Positions 36,952 to 50,318 of a stretch of 64,000 nt of DNA are shown here, one piece after another. The stretch comes from Mikania micrantha (taxonomy: Eukaryota > Streptophyta > Magnoliopsida > Asterales > Asteraceae). The notes under the pieces are model-generated. The model was not told the origin of the DNA. It did no database searches and saw nothing but the letters and a program-made list of their open reading frames with translations. The stretch is taken from assembly GCA_009363875.1 (NCBI GenBank), contig CM018690.1, forward strand, positions 29,558,800 through 29,622,799. The letters run 5' to 3'. The stretch's first letter is position 1; each line of letters begins with the position of its first letter. A program made the position numbers and the translations under genes.

Positions 36952-37396
36952 TATCGACTGTTTATTCCGATTGGAATCTGAAACACCAGTGAAAATGAAT
37001 CTTGAAAAGAGGGAAACAGTAATTGGATTCCAAGAAAAAGAGGTTTAAAGTGTGTGGAGGTTTCTTGGAAAGAATAAATGAGTAAACTAGAAGTGATTAA
37101 AAAAAATAAAATAAAAGGTCGGTGAAGGAAACCGGATCATTAGCATGTTCAAACAATAAAAATAATATGTAAGGGTACAGAATGGGGCATTGTCTTGGAG
37201 ATAAGCTCGTGAGTCATTCATGGCCATGCCGTGGTTTAAATATGAAGTAAAAATTCTCAAAAATGGCTAATTTATAAAATTAAAAAAAACATTTATATAA
37301 ATATACATTCTTTTAACTTGTAAAATTATATATTTCTTTATATCATACTTTAAAAATATTTGTACATTATGTATTGAAAATTTATATTTTAAAAAA
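36952..37396. promoter_or_regulatory. Upstream region of the NAT gene
   Basis: The probable 5' UTR and proximal promoter of the minus-strand transporter lie here. I see no unambiguous TATA box; the region is AT-rich throughout. Confidence 0.4.
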
Positions 37397-37670
37397 GAGT
37401 AAATTATGGTTTTGGCCTATGTGGTTTAAGTATTTTAACTATTTCGGCCCAAAATATAATCTATTATCAGTTTAGCCCATGTAGTTTAAGTAACTATGGG
37501 TTTTGGCCAATCAAACTTAACTATTATAACGATTTTCACCCAAAATCTAACTGTAATTGAGGTCAAAAAACGTTAATTGTATAAACATACGGGCTGAATT
37601 GATTGAAGATTTTATTTTGGGTCGTAACAGTTAAAATACTTAAAGCATGGGGCCAAAACATAATTTACTC
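37397..37670. mobile_element. Mutator-type MITE
   Basis: TIRs 'gagtaaattatggttttggc' and 'gccaaaacataatttactc'. The flanks TTTAAAAAA (37388-37396) and TTTAAGAAA (37671-37679) match at 8 of 9, fitting a 9-bp Mutator duplication. Related to the window's first 212 bp. Confidence 0.8.
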
Positions 37671-38078
37671 TTTAAGAAAATATGTAAGTTTGCAGGAAAA
37701 AGATATATGTAATTCACTCTAAAATAAATTGTCATTTTGATTATTATTTTTCCTCTTAGAATGTGAATATGTGTACAGACTATAGTGTTTGTAAATATGT
37801 GTGTATGTCTTACTACACTTCTCACAAATCAGGAAAGATTACATGATTTTTACAGACATTGTAATTCCTTTACGAGCATTCAATCGTGCTTTATTGGTGT
37901 CCACCCTTACTTACATGGGTGTTCATAACCTCTTCATTACATGTGTTTGATTAAATAATTGCGGGTGTCCGCCCATAAGTACAAGGGCGTCCGAATGCAT
38001 GTGTACAAACGCTCACTCGTATATTTAAATATTTTGTTTTCTTTAATAAAAAATACTAAATTAAAATTTTTTAAACAC

Positions 38079-38085
38079 ACACACT

Positions 38086-38127
<42 letters not shown>
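38079..38127. repeat. Compound (AC)n(AT)n microsatellite
   Basis: An almost uninterrupted CA run followed by an AT run. Confidence 0.95.
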
Positions 38128-38880
38128 ACAAACATTCATCCTTGATGTGCCATCTTTTCAAATTTCTATCTTTCTGTTAAATTAACAATATATTTCTTTT
38201 GAAAAACCATTTAAATATCTTATGTTAAAGTGAAGACATCCAAAGAACCCACCAAATGAAAGGATACATGAAACAAACAAAAATAAATTATTCTAGATAA
38301 TGAGTTTGATAACTGACAAGGATGTTGAATTCTTTAAGAGGATGTCTATTTATGTTATTCAACTATGTTATTTACCTAATTGCAACTTAACAAGCATTTT
38401 TAAGTTACTTTAATAGGATATTGTTGCAACGTTTACTTAACGGCAAATGTAGAAGTTTTGTGAACCTTTAATTTAAGTATATTATTTAGCATTATTATTT
38501 TCATTTTTATATTATTTTGCAACATATCGAATGTTAGGAATGAATTGGAGATGCACACAAGTTAGACATCTCGTGTAACAAAAATATTATTAGCTTTGCC
38601 AATGGCAAGTTCTAACATGTTTCCTTCTTTTGTTTTATAATGATAATGCATTTTTTTTAGTTGTGTTGAAATTTGAAAATTAAGATGGGTCACTTGTTCA
38701 AGTGGATTTAAATACGCTAGAATTAGATATGTTTCGTCATAAAAGCATTATCGACAAGCACTTCACCCAATTATTTTGAGGAAGATGATAGTATATTTTA
38801 TAGCTTTATTGGTGAATATTCAATAATAAAGAAATAATAAACACCCATAAACATGTGTATCTTTCAAAGATAATGATAAA
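38128..38880. other. Intergenic DNA, no gene seen
   Basis: AT-rich sequence without ORFs of coding character or recognisable element ends. Confidence 0.4.
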
Positions 38881-38915
38881 CTAGGTTTTTTCATCCCGTG
38901 TGTTGCGATGGGTTA
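38881..38915 (-). mobile_element. Helitron 3' tip (copy 4) cut by LTR A
   Basis: On the minus strand 'aacccatcgcaacacacggg' then 'atgaaaaaacctag' and T repeats the terminus of the other three copies. It is interrupted after 35 bp by the start of LTR A. Confidence 0.6.
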
Positions 38916-41411
38916 TGTCACACCCTCAAATTCCCACGTGCAGTGTCAGACCGTCGGGTGTGACATGGGTAGGATCAAAGCTCTCAGTCATATAGAACGA
39001 CTCTATATGAATTGTACATACGCATGGTTTTGTAAGTAAATTCAAATTTCATTAATAAAGCAGCGGAATGAGTTAAATGTTTTGCAACGAAAAATCTAAG
39101 TTTAGCAGCGGAAATGTAATTGTCTAAACACTACGTTGTTCAAAATACAATATCATGATAATGTTTAAAATATAAGTTAGAATGCATGCAAGACTCCTCA
39201 TTAGTCCTACTCCATGTGCATCCTAGCATTGTGCGTTCAGTTACCTGAGAATACATGCGAAAACGAGTCAACATAAAGTGGATGAGTTCACAGGTTTAAG
39301 TAATTAAAAACAGTAAACAGATATATGCTGGGTATGTTAAGTTTTGTTGGATCTACGATCCCGAGTGTGTCAATTCATCCTACCAAAACTCGACTGTTCC
39401 TTTGTCTCCCCGGGTTATCGCGGAACCCAGCATCACATCGATATTACACTCGTCGTGACCTCCAGTCACAATTGTTGCCGAGTGGGGCTAGTCAAACCCA
39501 GTAGTACTACGTAATAACAACTCGTTTGTTACACAACTAACGGTAAGGGTAATAAGGACTTTTGTGGCGATATAGTTACACTTGAAAAGTTTGTTTACAA
39601 CATACCAGTCATACATCTAAAAGCAGTTGCATAGTATTCTCACCCTAAGAGTTTAACAAAAACAATTAAAGAGTAAACATGGGGCTGTAAATTCACATGA
39701 GTTTAGTTGTGCGGTTGTTCTCGTGAACTGTTGTAGTGCGCCTTTAGCGGTTACCTGTATCACATAGGTGTTATGAGTTCGTGTTCACGTTCGTGTTGGT
39801 CTCACTAGACCGTGTTCGTGTCCAAACAACTCTAAGTTGTTAAGTTGATCGTGTTGACCGTGTTTGACTTAACGACCCGTTGGTGACGTGTTTAGTTTAA
39901 GTGATCGTTCAACGTGTTTTTAGTGTCGTGTGTTATATGTAAACACATAAGTTACGTTCGTAGGATAACTTACTATTTATAGTAAGTTCCCTTTTTAAGA
40001 AAGTTTCCTTTTTAAGCAAGTTTACATAAAATCACTTTTTATTTGTTCTAGCATGCTTATTTTATCATATATGATCATGTTATCACATATCACCTTGTTG
40101 CATGTTATCAAATAAGCACACATTGCATGTTACAGTTTCTAAATATAGTAAATTCCTATATTTAGCATATTTTATTACTTAAAATCATACAATAACTCAA
40201 GTCATATTATGTCATTTATCATCATAGTTCATGTTAAATGATCACATTTTATCAAGATTTCCAAATAAAGTTTTCTAATCTTAGTAAGTTTGTAAATAAC
40301 TTATTTTAATAAGTTGAACCTCACAAACTTATCCATAATATCAACAATATCATCAATCAAACTCGACATATTTCAAAGTTACCATGCAAGTTTGTCTTTC
40401 ATCATCAATGTTTCTATTTTTAGAAACTTGTGGCAAATATACTTATTCTAACATTTCTAATCAACCAAGTATGCCAACAATCATCATGTAAATTCCAAAT
40501 AATCATTTTAAAACACTTATTATACCTAGAACATTATCACGTATCGATTTGTCGTAATAAGGTTACTATTTATAGTAACTCATGGCATAACATCTATTTC
40601 TTAAGATTCTAATAAATCCAATGCACCTAATATAATCATGTTAACTCCAAATGATCATTTTATTCACATGCATGGTTATATTTTATCACTCAATAACATC
40701 TTGTAACATAAAAGTTACTAAATATAGCAACATTTTCAAATACTCATTTCTTGGCAACAATAACTATAATAAACCTTGTAAAACATCCCAAATATCATCT
40801 ATGATCATGTTCTAGCACTCAAAATCAACTAAAACATGTTAGATCATGCATGCATGTAACAAAAAGTCATTATTTCATAGTAATATCAACAAATGATCAT
40901 CCAAGCTCAACAAAATCATCATAGATTGTTCCAATACATCAAACCAGTAGCAAAATCATTAAAATACATAGTATTAGCACTCAAAATTCGTGCATTTGTA
41001 GATTAAGTGTGTGCATGTGTGTGTATTGATGTGCATGCGGGTTTTAATGAAAGATTAGTGTGGATGGGCTACAAAGACTACCTCCCAAGCTTCCTAGTGG
41101 CTGAGAAAATGTTGTAGTAGGTCTCCAAGTCCTCAAGAGGTGGTTGATGTTGTCTCAATAGTTGCTACAAAGGAGTTATGGTGATGGATGACAAGTTTCC
41201 AAGCTTTCTTCTTACTTCAATGGCTTCCTAGGGGCTTCAAAGCTTCAACAATGGAGTATTTTGGTGAAATGATGCAGAAATGGGGTGTGTGCATGAGATA
41301 GAGGTGCTCTGGCCGAAGAAATAGGATTTCAATGATGAAAATGAGATAGGTTGAGTGTTAAAGTGGTTTTGGCATCTGCGGCTTCCAGTCGTACCACCTA
41401 GCGGGCCCACA
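38916..41411 (-). mobile_element. LTR A, first part (gypsy-like, 20098 family)
   Basis: Starts TGTCACACCC and follows the 20098-23105 solo LTR in order ('aactcac'-type border, 'gtgttgaccgtgtttgact', 'cttactatttatagtaagtt'). No retroviral-type ORF. Broken at 41411 by LTR B, whose target CCACA is at 41407-41411. The bases before A are GGTTA; its far end is not in the window because the Copia element interrupts it. Confidence 0.8.
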
Positions 41412-42732
41412 TGTCACGCCCCCAAATTTTCACGTGTGGAGTCAGTCCCCAAGGGTGTGACGTGGCCAGAATCACAGCTCATGGTCATATAGAACAACTC
41501 TATATGCGTTTCAAAATACAATGTTTGTAATAACACAACCAAACAGTTTATAATAATGCAGCGGAAATACATAAGTCGTGCAACGAAAAGTAACGTGTTT
41601 AACATGCAACTGGAAAAAAAATATAGATTGTCAGACACTACAAAATCAACACATAATCATAAGAAATAATTGTTTTTTTTCAAAATCATGATATGGATGC
41701 AGTTGATCCTATGCTCGTCCCTTAGGTGCATCTTGATCCAAACACAGCTAATTACCTGAGAATACATGCGTTAAGAAAAAGTGTCAACACATAGGTTGGT
41801 GAGTTCACAGGTTTTGATATACATATAATAAAATAAAAAATGTTTGTCACGTGTTATGTTGTTTATCAAATGTTAGTCCTGAGCCCTAGGCTCCAAGTGT
41901 CAGTGCGTCACTACCGAACTAGACATATTAGTCCTTGCCTCCGCCATGTCTCGTAATAACAATGGCAAGATAGGTCGAGATTTCACCTGTCCCGACCTTC
42001 AGTCAGTATTGTGCCACGTGGGGTTCGTGACACCCAAACAAATCTATTCAAACTCACCTCGTTGTTTGTACATTAACGGTAAGACTTTGCGAGGGCTTGT
42101 TACGATTACAACACTTATGTTTGTCTAATAAACCAGCATACACAATATGTTTGTACAAGTAATAAATGTTTGACTCGATTCAACAAGTATTCTCCCCTAT
42201 TTGAAAAGTTTGTAAAAGAGTTAAAGAGGGGCTGTAAACTCACCTTAGTGATAGTCGGGAAACTTGAATGCGTAAGCTCCGGATCTCAGCGGCGAATCTG
42301 TCACCGGCTACCTATATCGTATAGCTTACGTGAGTTCGTGTGAGTGACCGTGTCCGTGTTCGTGCTCGTGTTTGTGCTCAACAACCCTCGGTTGTTATGT
42401 TAGTCCATGTCGGTCCACATTGACCGTGTCAAGTCAACGACCCGTTGGTGAACCGTGTGTCGGTTAAAGTTCGTGCAACACTTCGTGATCGTTTTCAATG
42501 CGTGCAAAATACGCAACATCGTGCTTGTGGATATCTTACTATTTATTGTAAGTTTCCATTTTTGGCAAGTTTCACAACACGTTTCCTTTTAATGATTCTA
42601 TCATACTTATTATCCTTACGTTAACACATAACACATCCTCATATGCGATCAAATAAACACATAGCTCATTTTTATTCCCTATAGTTTCCTAATATGGAAA
42701 CTTTCTAGTTTTGGCATGTTTAACAACAATGG
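41412..42732 (-). mobile_element. LTR B, first part
   Basis: Starts TGTCACGCCCCC and matches 20100-21500 closely in order ('cagaatcacagctcatggtc', 'ggttggtgagttcacaggtt', 'gtgtcagtgcgtcactaccg'). Interrupted at 42732 by LTR C with target AATGG (42728-42732). Resumes at 50319. Confidence 0.88.
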
Positions 42733-43193
42733 TGTCACACCCCGAGCCGGTGGGTCGGATCGTGTGTCCCGTCTGACGGAAGGTTCCCGGGGCGCGATAT
42801 CGGGAGTGATAATCGTGATGATCAGATTGTTACATCGCACATGATGTATAATGAGAAAATGCTAGATGAAAATAGAATTACAAAGTTAAATTACAACAGT
42901 TTAGTTCATAATTTAACAATGTAAATCTACTATCAACATCATAAATATTCTATCTTGTATCTACACAAGATATACAAAATGATTTGTATAATGATGTTCC
43001 AAAAGTATGCAGGTTCAAAATGCTAGGTCCTGTAACTGGTATCCTAGTCCAAAAGCATTAACTTCTTAATTGACATGTTCGTCACCTGAGATGTCATGCA
43101 AAAAGATCAAGTCAACACATGGTTGGTGAGTTCATATAGTTCAGTATTTGAAAAATAGCTTTGCAAACCCTTTTTCAGTAACAACCTTAATTC
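42733..43193 (-). mobile_element. LTR C, first part
   Basis: Starts TGTCACACCCCGAGCC. It shares the layout of A and B ('acacatggttggtgagttca') but is clearly diverged from them. Interrupted by the Cassandra element at 43194; the rest is 46679-50313. Confidence 0.75.
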
Positions 43194-43871
43194 TGTAACA
43201 CCCCGCCTCGTTTTACCAGCAATATTGTCCGCTTTGTCAAATCATAGTTCACGGCTTTGCTTTTGGTCGCCCGAGTGAAAACTTCCAAGGGGGTCACCCA
43301 TCCTGGATTGCTGTCACCTGAGCACGCTTAACTGTGGAGTTCTCCTCTCATCCACTACCATTAAGCCCCAAAACGCGTTGTTGGTATAAGAGGCGGGTTA
43401 TTACATATAAACCAAGGATCTCTCCTGTCCACGGCCGATGTGGGATTTGCCTAAGGTGTCACATGCACCCCCCCTGGGACTCATCATCCTCGATGAGGTT
43501 TGCCCCGCTAGCCTCCATGCGTGTAGGATCTGCCTAAGGTGTCCTCCAGACACCCCCCGGGACTCATCGCCCTGGATGAGGTTTGCCCCACATCCCGAAC
43601 GGCACAGGAGTGGCTCTGATACCATTCTGTAACACCCCGCCTCGTTTTACCAGCAATATTGTCCGCTTTGCCAAATCATAGCTCACAGCTTTGCTTTTGG
43701 TTGCCCGAGTGAAAACTTCCCAGGAGGTCACCCATCCTGGATTGCTGTCACCTGAGCACGCTTAACTCATTAAGCCCCAAAACACGTTATTGGTATAAGA
43801 GGCAGGTTATTACATATAAACCAAGGATCTCTCCTGTCCACGGCCGATGTGGAATTTGTCTAAGGTGTTAC
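43194..43871 (-). mobile_element. Cassandra-type TRIM retrotransposon
   Basis: Two direct LTRs (43194-43463 and 43628-43871) flank a 164-bp internal region. On the minus strand the internal region begins at the 43628 side with TGGTATCAGAGCCAC, the initiator tRNA-Met primer site. It ends with a G-rich purine tract next to the other LTR. Each LTR holds a 5S rRNA-like block: minus-strand 'agttaagcgtgct' and 'aggatgggtgacc', the internal promoter part of 5S genes, which defines Cassandra. No protein is encoded. The right LTR lacks about 26 bp seen in the left one and its last base, and no target duplication is visible. Confidence 0.88.
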
Positions 43872-46678
43872 GTAGAACGATCACACTTAGTTGTGATGTT
43901 ATAAACATCAGACCTTGTGTGTGAGTACACACAAGCACACAGAATGATCAGACATCACACTAACACGTACAATCTGAACTCATAAGTAGTTTCCTAACTA
44001 CTTCTAACATCTAGCAATTTTCGGGACGAAAATTCTTTCAACAAGGGGATAATGTGACAATCCGGCAATTTCCGGTTAACACCGTTAGCCGGAAACGAAT
44101 GGAAATGTGATGAAATCATACGAAATTAAATAAAATCAAACTAGAAGGGTTATATTGAAGTAAAACAAGTTACAAGCAATTAAACTACTAGGAATTAACA
44201 TGTAATCACAAGAAATACCCAAATTTGACTTTTAAAGTCAAATTTTAAGTAAAAACTCGATGGAAATTCGAAATTTCATTAAAACATAGGAATTAATTAA
44301 TGGAATCGATCATAACAGCCACCATAATGATCCCCATCATCAATTTAACGTCAATTACAATCATAACGCTCGAATTAAACTCAAATCATACCCCAAAAGA
44401 CGAAACCGTAAGTTTTAATCACCAAAACTGCACACTTCGATGTCATTTCTCAAAATTGAACCTACAGATACTCTAGTCGACAATTTTAGGATAATCTACA
44501 TACTACAATTGGGAGTAGAACACTTCGAGCAGAAGAATTAGTTCGAGGGTCGGCCGAAGCTAGGGCTTCTAATTGAACTACATCGAATCACCACCAAACA
44601 AGGTAAGAATCTACTCTCCTACAACTTAAACATGCCGATTTAGAATAACCCCATGTTAATTTCGGCTTTTAACATCGAATTGTATGAACTTTAATTCTAG
44701 GGTTCATCATCTTTAACGTTTTGGGGTTTCTATTTAAATGAATTCGAAACCTAAATTAAACCTTACAGAGAGTTTCGTGACTCTCTTTATATGGAAAAAC
44801 CTTATTCAATTTCAGAAAATCATCACGAATTGTAGGAGAACGATTTCTAGGGTTCTTGATGAAAAACTATTTGGGGGTTTCAATCCAAGTGAGTTTTAAA
44901 ATCGAATTAAACCTTACAGAAAGGTTCAAAATTCACATTATACTGAAAACCGCATAATGATTTCATAAAACATTATCGAATTGAATGAAATCGATTTCTA
45001 GGGTTCATCACATATAATGAATTGGGGTTTTCATGAAAATAAGTTTAAAAATAAAATTAATTAGTACCTTTAGCTTCAGAAGACTTCGACTAAGCATAGC
45101 CCTATGTTTATTTTGACTTCTAATATCGAATTGTAAGAGTTCGACAATTAGGGTTCTTGGAGTAAAAAGTTTTGGGGTTTTCGATTTAAATGATCATAAA
45201 AATCGAATCTATCTATATAGGAAGACTCGAAATCTTTGTTAAATGAAAAACCTAGGATTTCACAACTTAATTTCGATTAATTCGGCCTAAACGAATGTGG
45301 AATTTTGTTAACTAAGTTCGAACCTATGTGGGTCAATCAAAGGGAACCCAAGTGCATACTGGTTAAAACAATTTGCAAATCAAAACTGTTACAAATGTTG
45401 ATCAGGGGCGACTGGTGTGGAAGTGTTTGTGTTGTCCGAGAGGTCGTGGGTTCGAACCACGCCTCTGCCATTTTTCTATAAAATCATATTTACCTTTTTG
45501 ATCAAAACTCTTTCGTTTTAAACCCGATTTAATCCATTCAAGTTTCGTTGGAATCGAAATTGAATTGCGAACTAATTGAAACAATAAAATTTAGCACTTT
45601 GAACAAAAACACAATATCGCGTATTTACGTATGTTTAAACGAAATTGCGTATACGAAAATGATTTAAACATACGAATTTAGAGTTGTACGTACTTTCATA
45701 TGAACATTTCTAATTTACTGACATACGTATGTTAACACGATGTGACCATAAACACAATTTGACATTACGAATAACACAACGTTGTTGTTTAAACACAGAT
45801 TCTTCGTAGAGGATTATCTACGCGAGTTCATGTGTGTTTGATCATTCTACTCACATTCACAGGTGCGTACACGGCCCTTTTTCCTATTTTACTGTTTTGG
45901 GGGAGAAAACATGTGCAAACAAAGCTTTTAGATACATATCACTTGCATGAGTTAGCTATTTACGATAAGTGCGAACATAGCATTACAAGTCCTTACATAT
46001 CAAACCGTTTAATTTGCTGTAGTGCAAAGCGTGGTAGTTGGAAATAGATCTATTAGGTTTGACAAACCTCACTTGGTAGATTGTAGGTCTACGCAAGTGT
46101 TTGACTAGCCAATTCAAACATTACTATTGTTTGTGCTAGACAATAGTGGAAAGGCAAATTACATTCTAACAGTCAGCTTCGGTGTCGACCGCTTATGTAA
46201 ATAGTACAAATGACTAGCTATCATGACTATGCATGTGTGATTATGTTATCTGCAAACATTTCATTTCAAACAGTTGTTTCAAACATTTGTGATTAAACAA
46301 ACCTGTGTATGCACCAACCTTTGTGTTGACTTGATTTACATGTTTTCTCAGGACGCTAAGGTATACGAACAAGCAAGCATGGACTAGGAGATCGAGTCTC
46401 ACGCATATTTTTACATTACAGTTGTTTTTGGGATTTGAATATTTAATTTGGATTTTAATATTTAAGCTTTTGAATTGTAATTTACAGTTTTCAAACCATT
46501 ACGTTTGTTTTTGTTCTATAAACGCTTCCGCAACGTTAGAACTTTGATATTACAGTTTTAGACCAAAGTTATGTTTGAAAAGCATATAGAGGTCTTCGTT
46601 ATGTCTAATGATTTGAAATCCTGGTTTGTCACGTCCCAAACGGTATGATTCCGTTAGTAGAAATTTGGGGGTGTGACA
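43872..46678 (+). mobile_element. Truncated gypsy-type element: internal end plus 3' LTR
   Basis: 43872-44052 is internal sequence ending in 'ttcgggacgaaaattc' and the purine tract 'aaggggataa', as in the 11618 element. The 3' LTR is 44053-46678 (TGTGACAATCCGG to GGGTGTGACA). The 5' LTR, gag and pol are absent, and the left side abuts Cassandra directly. No matching duplication was found: GATAA precedes the LTR and ATTAA follows it. Confidence 0.7.
45405..45473 (+). other. tRNA-like sequence inside the 3' LTR
   Basis: A perfect T-arm-like stem-loop 'cgtgggttcgaaccacg' is followed by 'cctctgcca'. The upstream part ('ggggcgactggtgtgg') does not give a convincing D-arm or acceptor stem. Probably a SINE head or tRNA pseudogene, not a working tRNA. 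Confidence 0.4.
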
Positions 46679-47049
46679 ATTAACATCACATGTAATATCC
46701 AGATCGGTATGCTTATATATAGGGCATACGAAAGGTTCGAGCCTACAGCCCGCCCAGACGCCATCCCATCACATACTAAATCACATATGACACTGTTGTT
46801 AATGATGATTAAGCATTTTACCTACCATTCAATTCCGTCTCCATCATAGTTCTAAACACGCACATGAAACATTTGTTAAACTCCTGGATAACAACCTTAA
46901 CCTCATTAACATCACATGTAATATCTAGATCGGTATGCTTATATATAGGGCATATGAAAGGGTCGAGCCTACAACCCACCCAGACGCAATCCCACCACAT
47001 ACTAATCCACATATGACACTGTTGTTAATGATGATTAAGCGTTTTACCC
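46679..47049. repeat. Direct duplication, period 226 bp
   Basis: 'attaacatcacatgtaatat' starts at 46679 and at 46905, and similarity continues for about 145 bp ('ggtatgcttatatatagggc'). The first copy begins exactly at the end of the truncated gypsy element. Confidence 0.8.
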
Positions 47050-48939
47050 AAAACATTACCACATTAGTTTTTCAGTTCTTAGTTCTTGTAAATCCACAAA
47101 TTTGAAATCTCTATTGATTCCTTAAGTTCATCACATAATCATGATCAACCATAACATTTGTATAAACATTTCAATAAATGCTTAGTTAAATCAATAAATA
47201 AACATTTAATAAAATCTAAGACCTAATGATTGAGCCTTGGTCAACTCGAGTAGACTAGTCTAGCAATCAGGGTTCTTAGTAGTAAAGGAGATCCGTAAAT
47301 CTCATCAAACATGCGACCTATAATCAATCAATCTAGCTAGGACTTCTTTTGATATACAGGCTTTTATAGTTCTTTAGACCGTCCGTAGTTTGTACAGTTC
47401 TTTAGTTCTTTGGCACATGTTATCTTTGAGTATTTCCCAAATGTTCCTCAAAACGGTTAGGGAATACTGTAAATATCATCAAACATGCGTCTCATATTCG
47501 ATCAATCTAGCTAGGACATCTTTCAAACCTGAGATTGGCACATGTTATCTTTGATATTTCCCAGTCAGACCCTTGAAAATAGTTCTTTGTTCATAGTTAT
47601 TTGAAATAGATCGTTAGTTCTTTGACAGCATACCACTGAAAATAGTTCTTTATAGTAAATCGTTAGTTCTTTGAAAATAGATCTTTAGTTCTTTGTAAGT
47701 AGACCTTTGAAAATAGTTCTTTGTTTTAGATCTTTAGTTCTTTGAAAATAGATCTTTGAAAATAGTTCTTTAAGTTGAAATAGTTATCTACTCATAATGA
47801 ATAAACAACTTATCTTGAAATCATGTATATTGTATACCTAAACAGAATCTAGGATAACAATTATACATACAAACATATGTTAAGTAAAAGCATTTAAGTA
47901 AATATAATCTTACAAAAATAATTTATGCATGCTTCTCAGCCCCGAATTTGAAAACAAAATGTTCAGAAAAGGGGCAATGAACTCACCTGTGTTGCTGTGC
48001 AAATGAATTATCACTAAATGCGCGCTCGTTACTTGTGGTTTATGTATCTTCAGTACCTGGGTTGTTTTAAGAGGATTCGAATACGATAAGTATTTATAAT
48101 AGTCGTGACTAGGGTTTCGGTCTCGATGTGCAACTAAGTGTCCTATGTTACTAATGTGTTTCTAGGATTTCATCTAACTAGTCTAACTCATTACCCATTA
48201 GTAACCCTAATCCCATAATTTATTATTACAAGTTCTTAATTAACATGTTTTAAATTAATTCATTTTAGGTTAAACATTAAGTTAAAATCACTTATTTTAA
48301 TTTAGCAAAGCTTACAATTTAATTTCTTTTATTAAAACGTAATTAATTTGAGAAGATGTAATTTACACATGATGGGCTTGAGCTAATCCTATTGGATCAA
48401 CCTTGGGCCCAAATTACTAACTTTTGATTTCCAAATGATTATTGATCAACTTCTTTGATTAACTTGTACTAGATAATTCAAGTGAATCATCTCGACTACT
48501 TATATGTTCTTTAAGAAATTCCTAAGGAATAGGTGCCAATGCTTACTTCAACACACTTAACCTTAGTTTATTGTTTTGATCCTCATGATTTCCCAACTGA
48601 ATTCCCAAGTGTGTTGAACTAACTTAATAGATGTCAACAACACGTATTTAATTGGTTGTATGATTAAGAAACCCATTTTCTTAGAAACTCAATTCCCTTG
48701 TTTAGATAATAGCATTTCTTATGAAATTTCTTGTAGCAAACCCTACTAGTCTCTTTGTTGATCTTAATCCCATTAGATAGTTATAACATAGGTTTGGCCC
48801 TTATGAGTTATGTGTTGATTTCATATCAAAGAAACCCTAATAGGTCTTCTCATGCGCACACACACTCAACCCATGCATGCAACCCATGACTCCCATGCAC
48901 TCACACCCTCTTTAACCAACTTACAAGAAGGTTGACCAT

Positions 48940-49240
48940 ATCATGTCCTTGGCCGATCGAATGGCTGCATGGCCAAAGGGGGGGGGCCAATGGGTTGGGC
49001 CGACTGAGCTGGGTCAAGGACGAAGGAGAGGGGCCGACATAATGAGTTTAATCCAGCGAATAGCACTAGGCCGAAGGAGGTTAGCCGAGCGAAGGACTAG
49101 GACGGCGAAGGAGAGCTGCTTCGGCAAGCCTATTCGGCCGAATGAAAGGTGGTGCTGCTTCGGCTGGCTATTCGGCGAATGAGGATGTGGTTCGGCTAAG
49201 GCCATTCGGTGGGCTGATGCCTTGGCCATTCGGCCTGCCT
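48940..49240. promoter_or_regulatory. ATTCGGCC-rich zone of LTR C
   Basis: Several ATTCGGCCGAAT-type words, including a perfect 12-bp palindrome at 49132-49143. GCTATTCGGCGAATGA at 49167-49182 is identical to 63281-63296 in the Copia leader. No clear TATA box was found next to it, so a promoter role is less certain here. Confidence 0.4.
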
Positions 49241-50318
49241 AGATCCACAAAAAGACAGCCATGGTTTTCCATCCAAAGGGCTAGCTTAATGTGTACAACA
49301 TGTTCCTAGTTCCTTCTAGGTGGGTATTGTGGTGATTCCCTAAGGTTTTTGAAGTGGGTTAGCCGGTTTCAAAGAGGGTTCGAATCTAGGGTTTTCAAGA
49401 CCCTAAACCGAACAAAAAACATAGATTTACCTCGAATCTATCGGATGAAAGCTTAGATCCGTTGTACTTTCGTGATCTACGAGTTATAGTGGTTGTTTTG
49501 ACACAAAAAATGCTCGATTTCGTGAAGAAATGATGAAGATAAGGCTTGACGGTTGAGAGAGAGAAAGTAGAGAGAGCTCCGAAAATGGGGATGAAAATCT
49601 GGTAGGTGGTGGTGGTTGTGGCATTCAATGCCACATTAAATGACTTAGAAATACCCGGGTTCGTTCGGTTCCGCTCGGTTTCGCGTAAAACGTCGTTTTC
49701 GTTTCATTTTCGAACCGAAACATTACGATATTAAAAGTAGAGTTTAGAAATTTATTTTAGGTGGTAATTCCTAGTAAATTAACTAAATATCTTTCATTTA
49801 TTTTAAATTTTCGAAAATATTTAATTTACTGTTTAAAATCGAATCGTACAGTCGTTGCGCGTATTCGTTCGAATCGTCATCCGTACGAACACGACGATAA
49901 CTATACTTTTCAATATGGTTTTCTAATTATCAGACATCATTCAGAACATTAAACTTTCAGATATATTCGTACAGATCGTCACCTATACGAATAATCCGTC
50001 AATTTAGCATTCACATAACGACATCCGTTGTTGTTTTGTTCTGTAAAGCCTCACATACGATTATACGTAATAAAATCCTAACAAATAATCACATGATGGT
50101 TCTTCATCGCCAGATAATTATCTGACTAACGAACCATTGTTCTGAGCTTTGTTTCCTGAAATGATTCAGAATTTGTCCTTTGATAACATAAAATGACAAT
50201 GATACATGATAAGAGTCTAACATGAAATGAAATACGTATAGTTTGTACCTGATTACTATTCATGTTACTGTTGAGATCACTGTTCCGGTGACTTTTCCGG
50301 CACTGATGTTACAAATGG

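Larger units (their letters stand above)
46679..50313 (-). mobile_element. LTR C, second part
   Basis: Continues LTR C and ends in TTACA, followed by AATGG at 50314-50318, the copy of its target site. It starts with a 226-bp-period duplication (46679-47049). A zone of 'ttcggcc' words lies at 48940-49240. No gag or pol, so C is a solo LTR of about 4.1 kb once nested elements are removed. Confidence 0.78.

Noticed and set aside
45405..45473. Functional tRNA gene
   Set aside because: Only the T-arm is convincing; D-arm and acceptor pairing fail.
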